Source of the DNA: Cryomorphaceae bacterium
GTDB lineage: Bacteria; Bacteroidota; Bacteroidia; Flavobacteriales; Schleiferiaceae
NCBI GenBank assembly: GCA_003507115.1
Contig: DNWN01000120.1
Span: 6,320-21,554 of the forward strand
DNA length: 15,235 nt
Reading direction: 5' to 3'
Shown: positions 1-8,058 of the stretch, piece by piece
Position numbering within the stretch: the first letter of the stretch is position 1
Layout: each line of letters opens with the position of its first letter
Made by a program: the position numbers and the translations under genes
Notes under the pieces: generated by a model
Told to the model about the DNA's origin: nothing
What the model saw: only the letters and a program-made list of their open reading frames with translations
Database searches by the model: none

Positions 1-698
1 CCAATCAACAAAGGATTGTTCTTCTTTCGACGTGAAAGCACTTGGCTCACACGCTCGATTTCCTTATCGCGGCCCACCACGGGATCCAATTTGTTCTCCT
101 CGGCCAATTTGGTCAAATCCCGGCCAAAATTGTCGAGCACAGGGGTTTTGCTTTTGGGGTCGGTTCCTGATTTTTTTCCGGTGGATCGCGGTGCGGGGCC
201 TTCGTCGTCATCCTCCTCCGAGAGGGATGCGGATGGCCGGGGGCGGCTAGAGGCGGAGTCATCCATGAATTTGGATTGGTATTCGGCCTTCACTCCTTCA
301 TAATCCACTCCCAAGTTCTTGAAAACACCCGTGACGGGGTCATTTTCATTGCGCAGGATGCACAATAAGAGATGCGCGGTACGTATGACGGCACTCGCAT
401 AAAGTTTTGCTTCGAGGAAGGTTGTTTTTAACGCTTTCTCGGCAGGACGAGTGAGGGGAATATTCTTTCTCGGGGTCGAAGAGGCGTCTCCAAGCTCTGT
501 GAGGCCTTCAATTTTTGAGCGCAATGCACTCAAATCCAGTCCCATGGAAAGCAGGATTTCGACTGCTGAGCCTTCACCTTCTCGGACCAGGCCCAAAATC
601 AAATGTTCTGTCCCAATACTGTCGTGCCCTAAGCGAAGGGCCTCTTCCTTGCTGTACCCAATGACGTCTTTAACGCGGGGGGAAAAATTCTCATCCAT
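1..698 (-). CDS. clpC: ATP-dependent Clp protease ATP-binding subunit ClpC, N-terminal part (cut by window edge)
   Basis: AAA+ unfoldase that feeds substrates to the ClpP peptidase in the cytoplasm. About 232 residues are visible, starting at ATG 698-696. Two Clp_N repeats are recognisable, roughly residues 2-66 (with FSPRVKDVI and GTEHLILGL) and 78-143 (with [11 protein letters not shown]). A low-complexity acidic and Ser/Pro linker follows at about 145-183. The entry to the first AAA domain comes next, with [26 protein letters not shown] and [11 protein letters not shown], which is the sequence directly before the Walker A loop. The window ends there, so both ATPase domains lie outside. This pattern matches ClpC rather than ClpA or ClpB. 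It is divergent from gyrA across a 161-bp gap. The only nearby start candidate is the one used, and no strong Shine-Dalgarno is present. Confidence 0.96.
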   Translation of the reverse strand, partial: MDENFSPRVKDVIGYSKEEALRLGHDSIGTEHLILGLVREGEGSAVEILLSMGLDLSALRSKIEGLTELGDASSTPRKNIPLTRPAEKALKTTFLEAKLYASAVIRTAHLLLCILRNENDPVTGVFKNLGVDYEGVKAEYQSKFMDDSASSRPRPSASLSEEDDDEGPAPRSTGKKSGTDPKSKTPVLDNFGRDLTKLAEENKLDPVVGRDKEIERVSQVLSRRKKNNPLLI

Positions 699-859
699 AC
701 TTCCAAAGTAACCAATACAATGCCAATGGCGCTCCTTCTGTCAGAAAGAACATTTATAAACAGCAAATTGTGCATAAAACGTACCCAAAATCCGCGTCAA
801 CGCTACATTTAAGGGGTGGTCAGGGCGTATTTTTGAGGAATACACTTTAATCTGACAAA
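699..859. promoter_or_regulatory. Divergent clpC/gyrA promoter region
   Basis: This 161-bp gap separates two divergently transcribed genes and must hold promoters for both. On the plus strand an exact match to the Bacteroidota -7 consensus TAnnTTTG (TATTTTTG) sits at 828-835, 24 nt before the gyrA ATG. Its -33 element is weak (TTTA at about 808-811). On the minus strand a 7-of-8 match, TTACTTTG, ends 6 nt upstream of the clpC start. The consensus is known for this phylum; the assignments here are inferred and transcription starts are not visible. Confidence 0.5.
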
Positions 860-3394
860 ATGGCGGACGCTGAACGTATTATTACCATAAACATTGAGGA
901 GGAGATGAAGAGCTCCTACATCGATTATTCGATGTCGGTGATTGTCTCTCGTGCCCTGCCTGATGTCCGAGATGGACTGAAGCCGGTACACCGTCGTGTG
1001 CTCTACGGAATGAATGAAATGGGGAATTTTTCCTCTCGTGCTTATAAGAAATCGGCCTTGGTTGTGGGTGAGGTGATGGGTAAGTACCACCCTCATGGTG
1101 ATTCGGCGATTTATGACACAGCGGTCCGGATGGCCCAAACGTGGTCTTTGCGGTATACGCTGATCGATGGCCAAGGAAACTTTGGGTCTGTGGATGGTGA
1201 CTCTCCCGCTGCGATGCGTTACACCGAGGTGCGTATGCGCAAAATCACGGAGGAGATGGTCAAAGACATCGACAAGGAAACCGTTGATTTTAAATTGAAC
1301 TATGACGACTCCCGTGAGGAGCCCACCGTGTTGCCCACGCGGATTCCCGCATTACTGGTGAATGGAGCCTCGGGTATTGCGGTAGGGATGGCGACGAACA
1401 TGCCTCCACATAACTTAACTGAGACGATCAACGCGACGATTGCCTATGTGGACAATCCCGAAATAGACGTCGATGGACTCATGCAGCACATCAAGGCGCC
1501 GGACTTCCCCACCGGGGGAATCATTTATGGCTACGACGGGGTGCGCGAAGCTTTTCACACAGGCCGAGGCCGCGTCGTGGTGCGTGCACGGGCCACGATT
1601 GAAGAGGTGAATGGCCGCGACTGCATCATCGTATCCGAAATTCCTTACCAGGTCAACAAAGCCGAAATGATCAAGAAGACGGCGGAGTTGGTCAACGATA
1701 AGAAACTAGAAGGCATTAGCGACATCCGTGATGAATCAGATCGGAATGGAATGCGCATCGTATACGTGCTCAAGAGGGATGCCGTCCCCAATGTCGTATT
1801 GAACAAACTCTACAAATTCACGCAACTCCAGAGCAGTTTCAGCGTGAATAATGTCGCCTTGGTGGGCGGTCGGCCGATGACCCTCAACCTGCGCGATATG
1901 ATTCACCACTTTGTTCAGCATCGGCACGAGGTTGTTGTGCGTCGTACGAAGTATGAATTAAGCCAAGCAGAAAAACGTGCACACGTGCTCGAGGGCTTGT
2001 TAATCGCCATTGATCATCTAGATGCGGTGATTGCCTTGATCCGAGGATCTAAAACGGTCGACGATGCGAAGGAAGGGCTCATGAGCAAATTCGGGCTGTC
2101 TGAAATCCAAGCCAAAGCCATCTTGGAATTGCGCCTGCAAAAGTTAACCGGTCTCGAACGCGATAAAATCAAAGGCGAGTTCAACGAGTTGATGGAGCAG
2201 ATCACCTACTTCAAGCGCATCCTGGACGAGAAAGATCTTCGGATGAACATCATCAAAGAAGAATTGGCGGAGGTGCGCGACAAATACGGGGATGAGCGCC
2301 GTTCTGAAATTGAATACGCAGGCGGGGATATGCGCATCGAAGACATGATCGCCGATGAAGATGTGGTTATCACCATTTCTCACCTGGGTTATGTCAAGCG
2401 TACCCCACTAACCGATTACCGAACGCAGACGCGAGGAGGGGTAGGGTCGAGAGGAGCGACAACTCGCGACGAGGACTTCATTGAACACGTGTTCGTTGCA
2501 TCAAACCACAACTACCTTCTGTTCTTTACGGAGCTGGGAAGATGTTTCTGGTTACGTGTCTACGAAATTCCAGAAGGAAACCGCACCAGCAAGGGCAAAG
2601 CTATTGTCAACTTGATCAATATTCCGCAAGATGACAAGGTGCGTGCCTTCATCAATACGAAGGACATTAAGGACGAAGAGTATGTGAATTCTCACTATGT
2701 CGTGCTGTGCACCACCAAGGGCATCATCAAAAAGACGACCCTGGAGGCCTATAGCCGCCCACGGGTGAATGGCATCAATGCGATCACTGTGCGCGAAGGC
2801 GATCGATTGCTCGAGGCGCGTCTGACGACGGGGTCGATGGAAATTTTGATGGCCGTGGGGTCAGGAAAGGCCATTCGATTCCCCGAAGAGAAAGTTCGTC
2901 CCATGGGCAGGAATGCTTCCGGTGTGCGCGCTATGTCGCTTGACACGGACAATGACATTGTGGTCGGGATGGTCTGCACGGATAGTGACCAAGAGTCCAT
3001 CCTAGTTGTTTCGGAGAATGGATATGGCAAGCGAACCCTTGTGGAGGACTACCGCGTAACGAATCGGGGTGGTAAAGGAGTGAAAACGCTTAACATCACG
3101 GAGAAGACGGGTGATTTGGTCGCCATCAAAGTGGTGACTGATGACGACGACCTGATGATTACGACCAAAAATGGCATCATGATTCGTATGGAAATGAGCC
3201 AAATACGGGTTATGGGCCGAGCCACCCAGGGGGTTCGTGTCATTAATTTGAAGTCAGGCGTTATCATTTCTTCCGTGGCTAAAGTGCCTCACCAAGACGA
3301 TGAAGTGGAGGTAGTGGAGGAGCTAGAAGGATTGCCCGATGCGGGCGCAGTAGGGGAGGGCGAAGATTCCGCACCCGAGGCATCCGCAGAATAA
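860..3394 (+). CDS. gyrA: DNA gyrase subunit A
   Basis: Breakage-reunion subunit of DNA gyrase (A2B2), which introduces negative supercoils. The 844 residues are normal for Bacteroidota GyrA. The winged-helix/tower part begins with [25 protein letters not shown]. The catalytic tyrosine is Y121 in AAMRYTE. The quinolone-determining segment [10 protein letters not shown] has Ser82 and Asp86 at the positions of E. coli Ser83 and Asp87, so no classical resistance substitution is visible. The C-terminal beta-pinwheel spans about 505-812. The usual first-blade GyrA-box position reads TRGGVG (524-529), while a closer box match, NRGGKG, lies at 735-740. The last 32 residues form an acidic tail. GyrA rather than ParC is supported by length, the pinwheel and the N-terminus. 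A hairpin terminator follows directly. Confidence 0.98.
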   Translation: MADAERIITINIEEEMKSSYIDYSMSVIVSRALPDVRDGLKPVHRRVLYGMNEMGNFSSRAYKKSALVVGEVMGKYHPHGDSAIYDTAVRMAQTWSLRYTLIDGQGNFGSVDGDSPAAMRYTEVRMRKITEEMVKDIDKETVDFKLNYDDSREEPTVLPTRIPALLVNGASGIAVGMATNMPPHNLTETINATIAYVDNPEIDVDGLMQHIKAPDFPTGGIIYGYDGVREAFHTGRGRVVVRARATIEEVNGRDCIIVSEIPYQVNKAEMIKKTAELVNDKKLEGISDIRDESDRNGMRIVYVLKRDAVPNVVLNKLYKFTQLQSSFSVNNVALVGGRPMTLNLRDMIHHFVQHRHEVVVRRTKYELSQAEKRAHVLEGLLIAIDHLDAVIALIRGSKTVDDAKEGLMSKFGLSEIQAKAILELRLQKLTGLERDKIKGEFNELMEQITYFKRILDEKDLRMNIIKEELAEVRDKYGDERRSEIEYAGGDMRIEDMIADEDVVITISHLGYVKRTPLTDYRTQTRGGVGSRGATTRDEDFIEHVFVASNHNYLLFFTELGRCFWLRVYEIPEGNRTSKGKAIVNLINIPQDDKVRAFINTKDIKDEEYVNSHYVVLCTTKGIIKKTTLEAYSRPRVNGINAITVREGDRLLEARLTTGSMEILMAVGSGKAIRFPEEKVRPMGRNASGVRAMSLDTDNDIVVGMVCTDSDQESILVVSENGYGKRTLVEDYRVTNRGGKGVKTLNITEKTGDLVAIKVVTDDDDLMITTKNGIMIRMEMSQIRVMGRATQGVRVINLKSGVIISSVAKVPHQDDEVEVVEELEGLPDAGAVGEGEDSAPEASAE

Positions 3395-3414
3395 TCTCCA
3401 TCAGAATCTTTAGA

Positions 3415-3442
3415 AACGCCCGGCCCTAACAGGTCGGGCGTT
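3415..3442 (+). terminator. Rho-independent terminator of gyrA
   Basis: An 11-bp stem with arms 3415-3425 and 3432-3442 (AACGCCCGGCC against GGTCGGGCGTT, one G-U pair) encloses the 6-nt loop CTAACA. The tail is a short, imperfect T-rich ATCTTT. It starts 20 nt after the gyrA stop. Because of the thin U-tract, termination may be only partial, and the next gene has its own promoter motif overlapping the end of the hairpin. Confidence 0.8.
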
Positions 3443-3449
3443 ATCTTTG
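3442..3449 (+). promoter_or_regulatory. Putative -7 promoter element (TAnnTTTG) for the TPR gene
   Basis: The octamer TATCTTTG matches the Bacteroidota -7 consensus exactly and lies 18 nt before the chosen ATG at 3468. It overlaps the last base of the gyrA terminator hairpin, so a -33 element would fall inside the hairpin. The predicted leader is very short. Confidence 0.45.
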
Positions 3450-3467
3450 TGGCATATATCCAATTCT

Positions 3468-4757
3468 ATGAAAACGACAGCATTCTTTGGAGCCCTGGTT
3501 TTGTCCATCTCCATGTTCGCCCAGGCGCCGAGTGTTTCTAGTGCCAAAATTGCCATGGACCGCGGGGACTTGGCCGAGGCAAAAAGATACATTGATGAGG
3601 CTGCGGGCATCATCAATGATCAGCCGGTTGAAACGCGCAATGTGAAATTGATGCCGAAATATTACGCTTATCGGGGCCAAGTGTATTACAAGCTCTTCAA
3701 GGATGAGACCTTGTCGGCTCCTGAATACCTCGATGAAGCCGCCCAAAGCTTTGCGGACTGCATCGCTTTTGAGACGTCTACGGGCAAGAAACGCTACTCG
3801 AAAGAAGCGGACGAATTACTGCCCTACATCGCGGCAGATTACATCGCCATTGCTGAGGACAATAACTTCAACAAAGGAAATAAGGAATATGCGATAAAAG
3901 CTTATGAATCAGCATATAAGCTTCGTCAAAATTTAGGTACATTGGACACCTTGACTTTGAGCTACATTGGGTATTTATCCCAGGACATTAAGGATTATAC
4001 CCGGGCAGAAGAAGTTTACAAGGTGCTCATTGACATGAATTTCAAGAATATCCTTTGGACGGGCATTCTATTGGAAGATGGTCAACGGTATCCATTCCCA
4101 GACAAAAAGACCTTGGATTTTTATATCCAAACCGAGCGTGCCGCAGAACCTGAGCGTTCAGAGAGCATTGCGCACGAGTTCTACATCCAGCTCTTGTGGG
4201 TCTATACGGAAACCAACCGAACGGAAGACTACGATGCCCTGATGAAAGTGGCCCGTGCCGCATTCCCGAACAATGACAACCTCTTGAAGATGGAATTGCA
4301 GTCCTTCTTGGACAAGGAGGACTATGATGGTGCGCTCGCAAACCTGGAAGAGGCCTTAGTCTCGGATCCCAAGAATGCTTTATACCTCTACAACGCAGGG
4401 TTTATATATCATCAAAAGAAAAAAGATCTGATCAAAGGCCGTGAATACTACGTATCTGCGATGGAAGCCGATGCGGGTTACCTGGATGCGGTCTACATGT
4501 TGGGCTTGATGCACATTGATGCCTCCAACGTGGTCGTGGAGAAGATGAATGATTTACCCCGTAACGCCAAGAAGGAATATGACAAACTCAATGCAGAGAA
4601 GGATGCAGAATTGGCAAACGCTCTGGTCTTTTTCGAAAAGGCTTACGGAATTGATCCCAAGGACGAAGCGACTTTGCAAGCGCTTCGCGAGGTGTATTAC
4701 AAATTGGGCAAGTATGATGACGCGAAGCGCATCATGGAAGAAATGGGAAACATCTAA
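3468..4757 (+). CDS. Secreted tetratricopeptide-repeat protein of unknown role
   Basis: A 429-residue protein starting at ATG 3468. An in-frame ATG 21 nt upstream (3447) lies within the promoter-like motif and would spoil the signal peptide, so 3468 is preferred. Residues 1-20 form a signal peptide (MKTTAFFGALVLSISMFAQA), with likely cleavage after AQA and no lipobox cysteine, so a periplasmic location is expected. The rest is helical with TPR-like units. The clearest are around residues 22-48 (AKIAMDRGDLAEAKRYIDEA), 280-325 (DYDGALANLEEALVSDPKNALYLYNAGF, written here in parts: GALANLEEAL, DPKNALYLY) and the C-terminus (FFEKAYGIDPKDEATLQAL). TPR domains act as protein-binding scaffolds; the partner cannot be read from sequence. 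From memory, a TPR protein downstream of gyrA is common in flavobacteria, so this looks vertically inherited. Confidence 0.88.
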   Translation: MKTTAFFGALVLSISMFAQAPSVSSAKIAMDRGDLAEAKRYIDEAAGIINDQPVETRNVKLMPKYYAYRGQVYYKLFKDETLSAPEYLDEAAQSFADCIAFETSTGKKRYSKEADELLPYIAADYIAIAEDNNFNKGNKEYAIKAYESAYKLRQNLGTLDTLTLSYIGYLSQDIKDYTRAEEVYKVLIDMNFKNILWTGILLEDGQRYPFPDKKTLDFYIQTERAAEPERSESIAHEFYIQLLWVYTETNRTEDYDALMKVARAAFPNNDNLLKMELQSFLDKEDYDGALANLEEALVSDPKNALYLYNAGFIYHQKKKDLIKGREYYVSAMEADAGYLDAVYMLGLMHIDASNVVVEKMNDLPRNAKKEYDKLNAEKDAELANALVFFEKAYGIDPKDEATLQALREVYYKLGKYDDAKRIMEEMGNI

Positions 4758-4778
4758 AGACAGTTCGCTGGTCCATAG

Positions 4779-4812
4779 AAAAACGCGCTCCCTTCGGGGC
4801 GCGTTTTTTTTT
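4779..4812 (+). terminator. Strong terminator after the TPR gene, probably bidirectional
   Basis: Arms AAAAACGCG (4779-4787) and CGCGTTTTT (4800-4808) pair outside an inner CCC-TTCG-GGG hairpin with a UUCG-type tetraloop and a 2-nt bulge. Nine T residues (4804-4812) follow. Because the left arm begins with five A, the same hairpin read on the minus strand ends in a T5 tract. It could therefore also stop transcripts arriving from dnaE. Confidence 0.88.
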
Positions 4813-4820
4813 GCGTGGCA

Positions 4821-4868
4821 GCTGGGAAGATAGAGGGCTAGATGGCCAGCAAGCTTGAGGACTAGATG
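4821..4868. repeat. Degenerate 8-bp tandem repeat array A (6 units)
   Basis: Six consecutive octamers in perfect 8-bp phase: GCTGGGAA, GATAGAGG, GCTAGATG, GCCAGCAA, GCTTGAGG, ACTAGATG. The approximate consensus is GCTAGAKG. Position 5 is G in all six units, and positions 1-3 match in five of six. Two near-identical units (nCTAGATG) lie 24 bp apart, i.e. three periods. The array is noncoding, directly downstream of the terminator. The degeneracy means chance phasing cannot be excluded by eye. Confidence 0.5.
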
Positions 4869-4917
4869 GTTTTTGAGTTTATCGACATGAAGAGGAGTGT
4901 TGAGATTAGACGGTTAA

Positions 4918-4933
4918 CATAATATATATTATG
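4918..4933. repeat. Perfect 16-bp AT-rich palindrome
   Basis: The 8-bp half-site CATAATAT is followed directly by its complement ATATTATG without a spacer. It stands alone between convergent genes, so it is not in an obvious promoter position. It could be a protein-binding site or simply low-complexity AT sequence. Confidence 0.55.
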
Positions 4934-5019
4934 GGCGAATCATTTGGTCTTTTAATTTGCCGGTATGCGGGATACTTGGCTTGCTCTTTCTTGTCTAGTT
5001 GGATGGATTGTTGGGGCCT

Positions 5020-5067
5020 TTACGCTTGTACTCTTGTACCCTTTCACTCTTAAACCCTTTTACTCTT
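5020..5067. repeat. 8-bp tandem repeat array B (6 units) spanning the dnaE stop codon
   Basis: Plus-strand units: TTACGCTT, GTACTCTT, GTACCCTT, TCACTCTT, AAACCCTT, TTACTCTT. The core ACYCTT is shared by five of six units, and the remaining one has ACGCTT. It can also be read as three 16-bp units. The array covers the last five sense codons of dnaE and its TAA (5050-5052), then continues about 30 bp beyond. Because 8 is not a multiple of 3, gain or loss of a unit inside the gene would change the C-terminal residues of DnaE. Confidence 0.75.
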
Positions 5068-8055
5068 GGGATTCGCCGCCCGGCGTTTGGGAATTTGGAC
5101 CACAGGATGACCAAGGCCGGAATCTGCGTAGCGTGGATCGGCGATCATGGGACAGCGTTCGATGTCGTCGACTTCCAAGCTGAGATAGCCCAGCTCGTCC
5201 TGAACACGTCCGCTGAGCAGATAGACGCCGCGATCCTTGAGTACGTAGCGCTTGACGGTGGGCGGAAAATGCACAGTGTCAAAGATTTGGCCATCGTGCT
5301 CCTGGAAGGTTGCAAACTGCATGTGCTCGCCTTTAACCGTCTTGCTGTTCTTGGCAGCGACCAAGTAGCCGAGAATTTGAATCGTTTCGCCGATGTGCCT
5401 GGGCCAATGCTTGACCGAGGTGCTGCGCTTTCCTTGCCAGCCGGTAAACAAATCAAAGGGATGGCCGAGGCTGAATCCGAAGAGCTCGAGTTGGTCGTAG
5501 GCTTCGTCCAAGGCGTGGTGCGTCAAGCTGGGCAGCGAAAATGCTCGAACAGGCTCCTCAAACAGCGATAAACTGGGCGCCGCTTGAGGCTTGTGTCCCA
5601 GTCTGTGGTGGGCTTCCCAGAGCAAGGCGCGCTTGGGCTGGCCCGTAAATCGGAAGGCTCCGGCCCGAATGAGCAAAAGCAGCGCGTCTAGCGATAACGG
5701 GTGTTCTGCGCGGTGCATGCGGTCGATGAACTGCCCCAGCGACGTGAAGGGGCCATGTTGCGCGCGCTCTTGTTCGAGGGCGCGGCAAACGCGTATGTCA
5801 ATGCCGGAAATGCGTCCGCTGCCCAGAATAATGCGGTTTTTAGGCCGCAAACAGGTGTCCGTCCGCCCGTCGTTGACACAGGGGGCTTCGATGTGGGCGC
5901 CGTGGCGGCGGGCTTCTTGGAGGTAGAATTCGGCCCGATAGAAGCCTCCCCCATTGTTGACGGTGGCGACGAGGTACTCCAGCGGGTAATGGGCCTTTAG
6001 GTAGAGGCTTTGGAAGCTTTCGACCGCATAGGAGGCCGAATGCCCTTTCGCAAAGGCATAGCCCGCAAAGCTTTCAATTTGGCGCCAGATTTCGCGTGCA
6101 TCGGCATCCGGATAGCCTTTTTCCTTGCAATTGCGGAAGAATTGGCGCTCCACCGCCAGGAATTCTTCGCGCGAACGGTACTTGCCGGACATGCCCCGCC
6201 GCAAGACATCGGCTTCTGCGAGGCTCAGCCCAGCGTAGTAATGCGCGACCCGAATCACATCCTCTTGGTAGACCATGACGCCGTAGGTTTCGGGCATGAT
6301 GTCCAGCAAAATGGGATGCGCGCGGCGACGCTTTTCGGGATCCCGGTGGCGCTCAATGTACTCGCGCATCATACCGGATTGGGCCACGCCGGGCCGAATG
6401 ACCGAACTCGCCGCCACCAGCTCCAAATAGCTGGCCGTCTGAAGTTTGTGCATCAGCATGCGCATGGCGGGCGACTCGACGTAAAAACAGCCCATGGCTC
6501 CCCCCTGCTTCAATAAGGCCAAGCTGGGCGGGTCGGTCTTGAAGCGTTGCACATCGTGAATGTCCAGCTGTGCCGCCTCTGCGGGCCGCGTTTCCTTGAG
6601 GATTTCCACGCATTCCGAAATCTTGCTCAGTCCTCGCTGCCCCAAGATGTCAAACTTGTGCAGGCCGACATCCTCGGCAGTGTACATATCAAAATCCACG
6701 GTGGGAAAGCCCTTGGGCGGCAAAAAGGTCGTCGAAAAGGCGTGCAACGGCTCCTGCGCAATCAAAATCCCGCCGGAGTGTATGCTCATTCGGTTGGGCA
6801 GCCCGTGCAGCCGATGCGCGTACTGCAGGAGCCGCTGGGCGCTTTCATCCCCTCCGGGGATCTTCCCGTCTGCCAGAGCGTCAATCTCAAATTTGGGCAA
6901 ACCAAAGACCTTTCCAAGTTCGCGTACCACCGCCCGGTACTGGAAGGTGTTGCAGGCACCCAGCAGAGCCGTGTTGGGGAAACGCTTGAAGATGTAGGCC
7001 GTCAAATGCTGCCGGTCGCGCCAGGAGAAATCCAGGTCAAAGTCGGGCGGCGATTGCCGGTAAAGGTTGATAAAGCGCTCAAAGTAGAGGTCCAACTCAA
7101 TGGGGTCCACGTTGGTGATTTTCAAGAGGTAGGCCACCATGCTGTTGGCCCCACTCCCCCGCCCCACGTAGAAAAAGTCCTGCTTCTGCGCGTAGCGAAC
7201 GATGTCCCAATTGATTAGAAAGTAGGCGGTGAAGGCTTTCTCTTGGATGATTTGTAGTTCTTTTTCTAGCCGCTCGGCGACTGCGCGCGAAGCTTTGGGG
7301 TAGCGGTGCGGCAGGGCGTCGAGGCAGAGGTGGCGGAGTAGGGCCACATCCTTAGCCAATGATCCTGTGTAGGTCTGCTGATTCTTCCCCCCACTCCCCT
7401 TTCCAAGCTGTGCATCCCAGGGCGGCAAACTATCCAAGAAGTACTGACTCTGCGCCCAGAGCACCGGTGAAAACCGAGCCGCCACCGCAGACATGTCCTC
7501 CCAGCGGTGCGCATTGGGGAGGTGGTCGGCGGAGGTCAGCTTGCTCAGTACCGTATTCTGCTCCATGGCTCGCAGGAGCCGGTGGCTGTTGTAATCGCCG
7601 TTTCCGCGGAAGGCCATCGTGGTCCAAGCGAGGCAGCGCTGGAAGGCGGGGTGCCGTTCGGCACGGCGCTGCTCCCCCTCCTCCACACCGATCCATTCGT
7701 GGGCCTTCAGTGCGCGTTCTGGGGCACGGCTCAAGGGGTAAATGATCCGAACCTCGGGTAGGTCGGGGAGTTCGTGAAGCCGATGGGGGCGCGCTTCGCT
7801 GAGCCAGGCATTGAGGTGCTGGAAACCTCGTGGGCTCTCGGGAAGAAGGACGGCTATGCGCTGCCCTCTATCGCGCAGGTCTGTCGCAGGGAAAATGGGA
7901 ATCTTCGCCGTGTGAAGACTCGGCAGAATGCCGGCGGTTCCATTGATTTCTGCGAGAATTAGGGGGGTGCATCCGTGCTTTTCAGCAATTTCTAGGACGT
8001 TCTGAGGCTCCAGCACTCCAAATCGGAAGCTGTACGCGGTATGACTGAGAACCAT
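5050..8055 (-). CDS. DnaE-type DNA polymerase III alpha subunit, short non-replicative (DnaE2/ImuC-like) form
   Basis: C-family polymerase of 1001 residues, shorter than the roughly 1160-residue replicative E. coli DnaE. The catalytic aspartates are D338 and D340 in PPDFDLDF and D469 in GLHKFDILGQRGLS; GRGSGANSMVAYLLKIT precedes them. The N-terminal PHP domain looks inactive for metal binding: HxH has become LSH (residues 3-5) and TDHGN has become AEING. The finger/thumb region includes GYAFAKGHSASYA (665-677). A helix-hairpin-helix region lies around 745-800. An OB-fold near 890-965 begins with IQILGYLVAAKNSKT. No tau-binding C-terminal domain follows; the protein ends in a basic tail. Candidate clamp motifs are SLSLF (828-832) and QLELF (855-859). 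The ATG lies 3 nt after the SRAP stop, implying coupled expression. Expected role: extension during translesion synthesis. Base composition is GC-richer than dinB or gyrA. Confidence 0.9.
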   Translation of the reverse strand: MVLSHTAYSFRFGVLEPQNVLEIAEKHGCTPLILAEINGTAGILPSLHTAKIPIFPATDLRDRGQRIAVLLPESPRGFQHLNAWLSEARPHRLHELPDLPEVRIIYPLSRAPERALKAHEWIGVEEGEQRRAERHPAFQRCLAWTTMAFRGNGDYNSHRLLRAMEQNTVLSKLTSADHLPNAHRWEDMSAVAARFSPVLWAQSQYFLDSLPPWDAQLGKGSGGKNQQTYTGSLAKDVALLRHLCLDALPHRYPKASRAVAERLEKELQIIQEKAFTAYFLINWDIVRYAQKQDFFYVGRGSGANSMVAYLLKITNVDPIELDLYFERFINLYRQSPPDFDLDFSWRDRQHLTAYIFKRFPNTALLGACNTFQYRAVVRELGKVFGLPKFEIDALADGKIPGGDESAQRLLQYAHRLHGLPNRMSIHSGGILIAQEPLHAFSTTFLPPKGFPTVDFDMYTAEDVGLHKFDILGQRGLSKISECVEILKETRPAEAAQLDIHDVQRFKTDPPSLALLKQGGAMGCFYVESPAMRMLMHKLQTASYLELVAASSVIRPGVAQSGMMREYIERHRDPEKRRRAHPILLDIMPETYGVMVYQEDVIRVAHYYAGLSLAEADVLRRGMSGKYRSREEFLAVERQFFRNCKEKGYPDADAREIWRQIESFAGYAFAKGHSASYAVESFQSLYLKAHYPLEYLVATVNNGGGFYRAEFYLQEARRHGAHIEAPCVNDGRTDTCLRPKNRIILGSGRISGIDIRVCRALEQERAQHGPFTSLGQFIDRMHRAEHPLSLDALLLLIRAGAFRFTGQPKRALLWEAHHRLGHKPQAAPSLSLFEEPVRAFSLPSLTHHALDEAYDQLELFGFSLGHPFDLFTGWQGKRSTSVKHWPRHIGETIQILGYLVAAKNSKTVKGEHMQFATFQEHDGQIFDTVHFPPTVKRYVLKDRGVYLLSGRVQDELGYLSLEVDDIERCPMIADPRYADSGLGHPVVQIPKRRAANPKSKRV

Positions 8056-8058
8056 GGC

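Larger units (their letters stand above)
4813..5049. other. Intergenic stretch between convergent TPR and dnaE genes
   Basis: No credible gene was found. A plus-strand ORF with a hydrophobic N-terminus (4965-5183) runs antisense into dnaE and is composed partly of the repeat array, so it is not called. The stretch holds an array of degenerate octamers at its left end, a perfect AT-rich palindrome at 4918-4933, and most of a second octamer array at its right end that continues into dnaE. These are listed separately. Confidence 0.7.

Noticed and set aside
16..711. Plus-strand ORFs opposite clpC
   Set aside because: The minus strand encodes an unbroken ClpC N-terminus; the plus-strand frames are Ser/Arg-rich shadows.
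809..1174. Minus-strand ORF of 121 codons at the start of gyrA
   Set aside because: Antisense to the highly conserved breakage-reunion region and without family features.
4965..5183. Plus-strand ORF of 72 codons with a hydrophobic, membrane-like N-terminus
   Set aside because: It is made partly of the pyrimidine-rich octamer array and then runs antisense through dnaE. The hydrophobicity is a by-product of T/C-rich codons; no start signal or family match was seen.
4999..5571. Plus-strand ORF of 190 codons
   Set aside because: Almost entirely antisense to the recognisable OB-fold end of dnaE, whose reading frame has clear family motifs.
6547..7218. Plus-strand ORF of 223 codons
   Set aside because: Antisense shadow over the catalytic core of dnaE, in GC-rich sequence where stop codons are rare.
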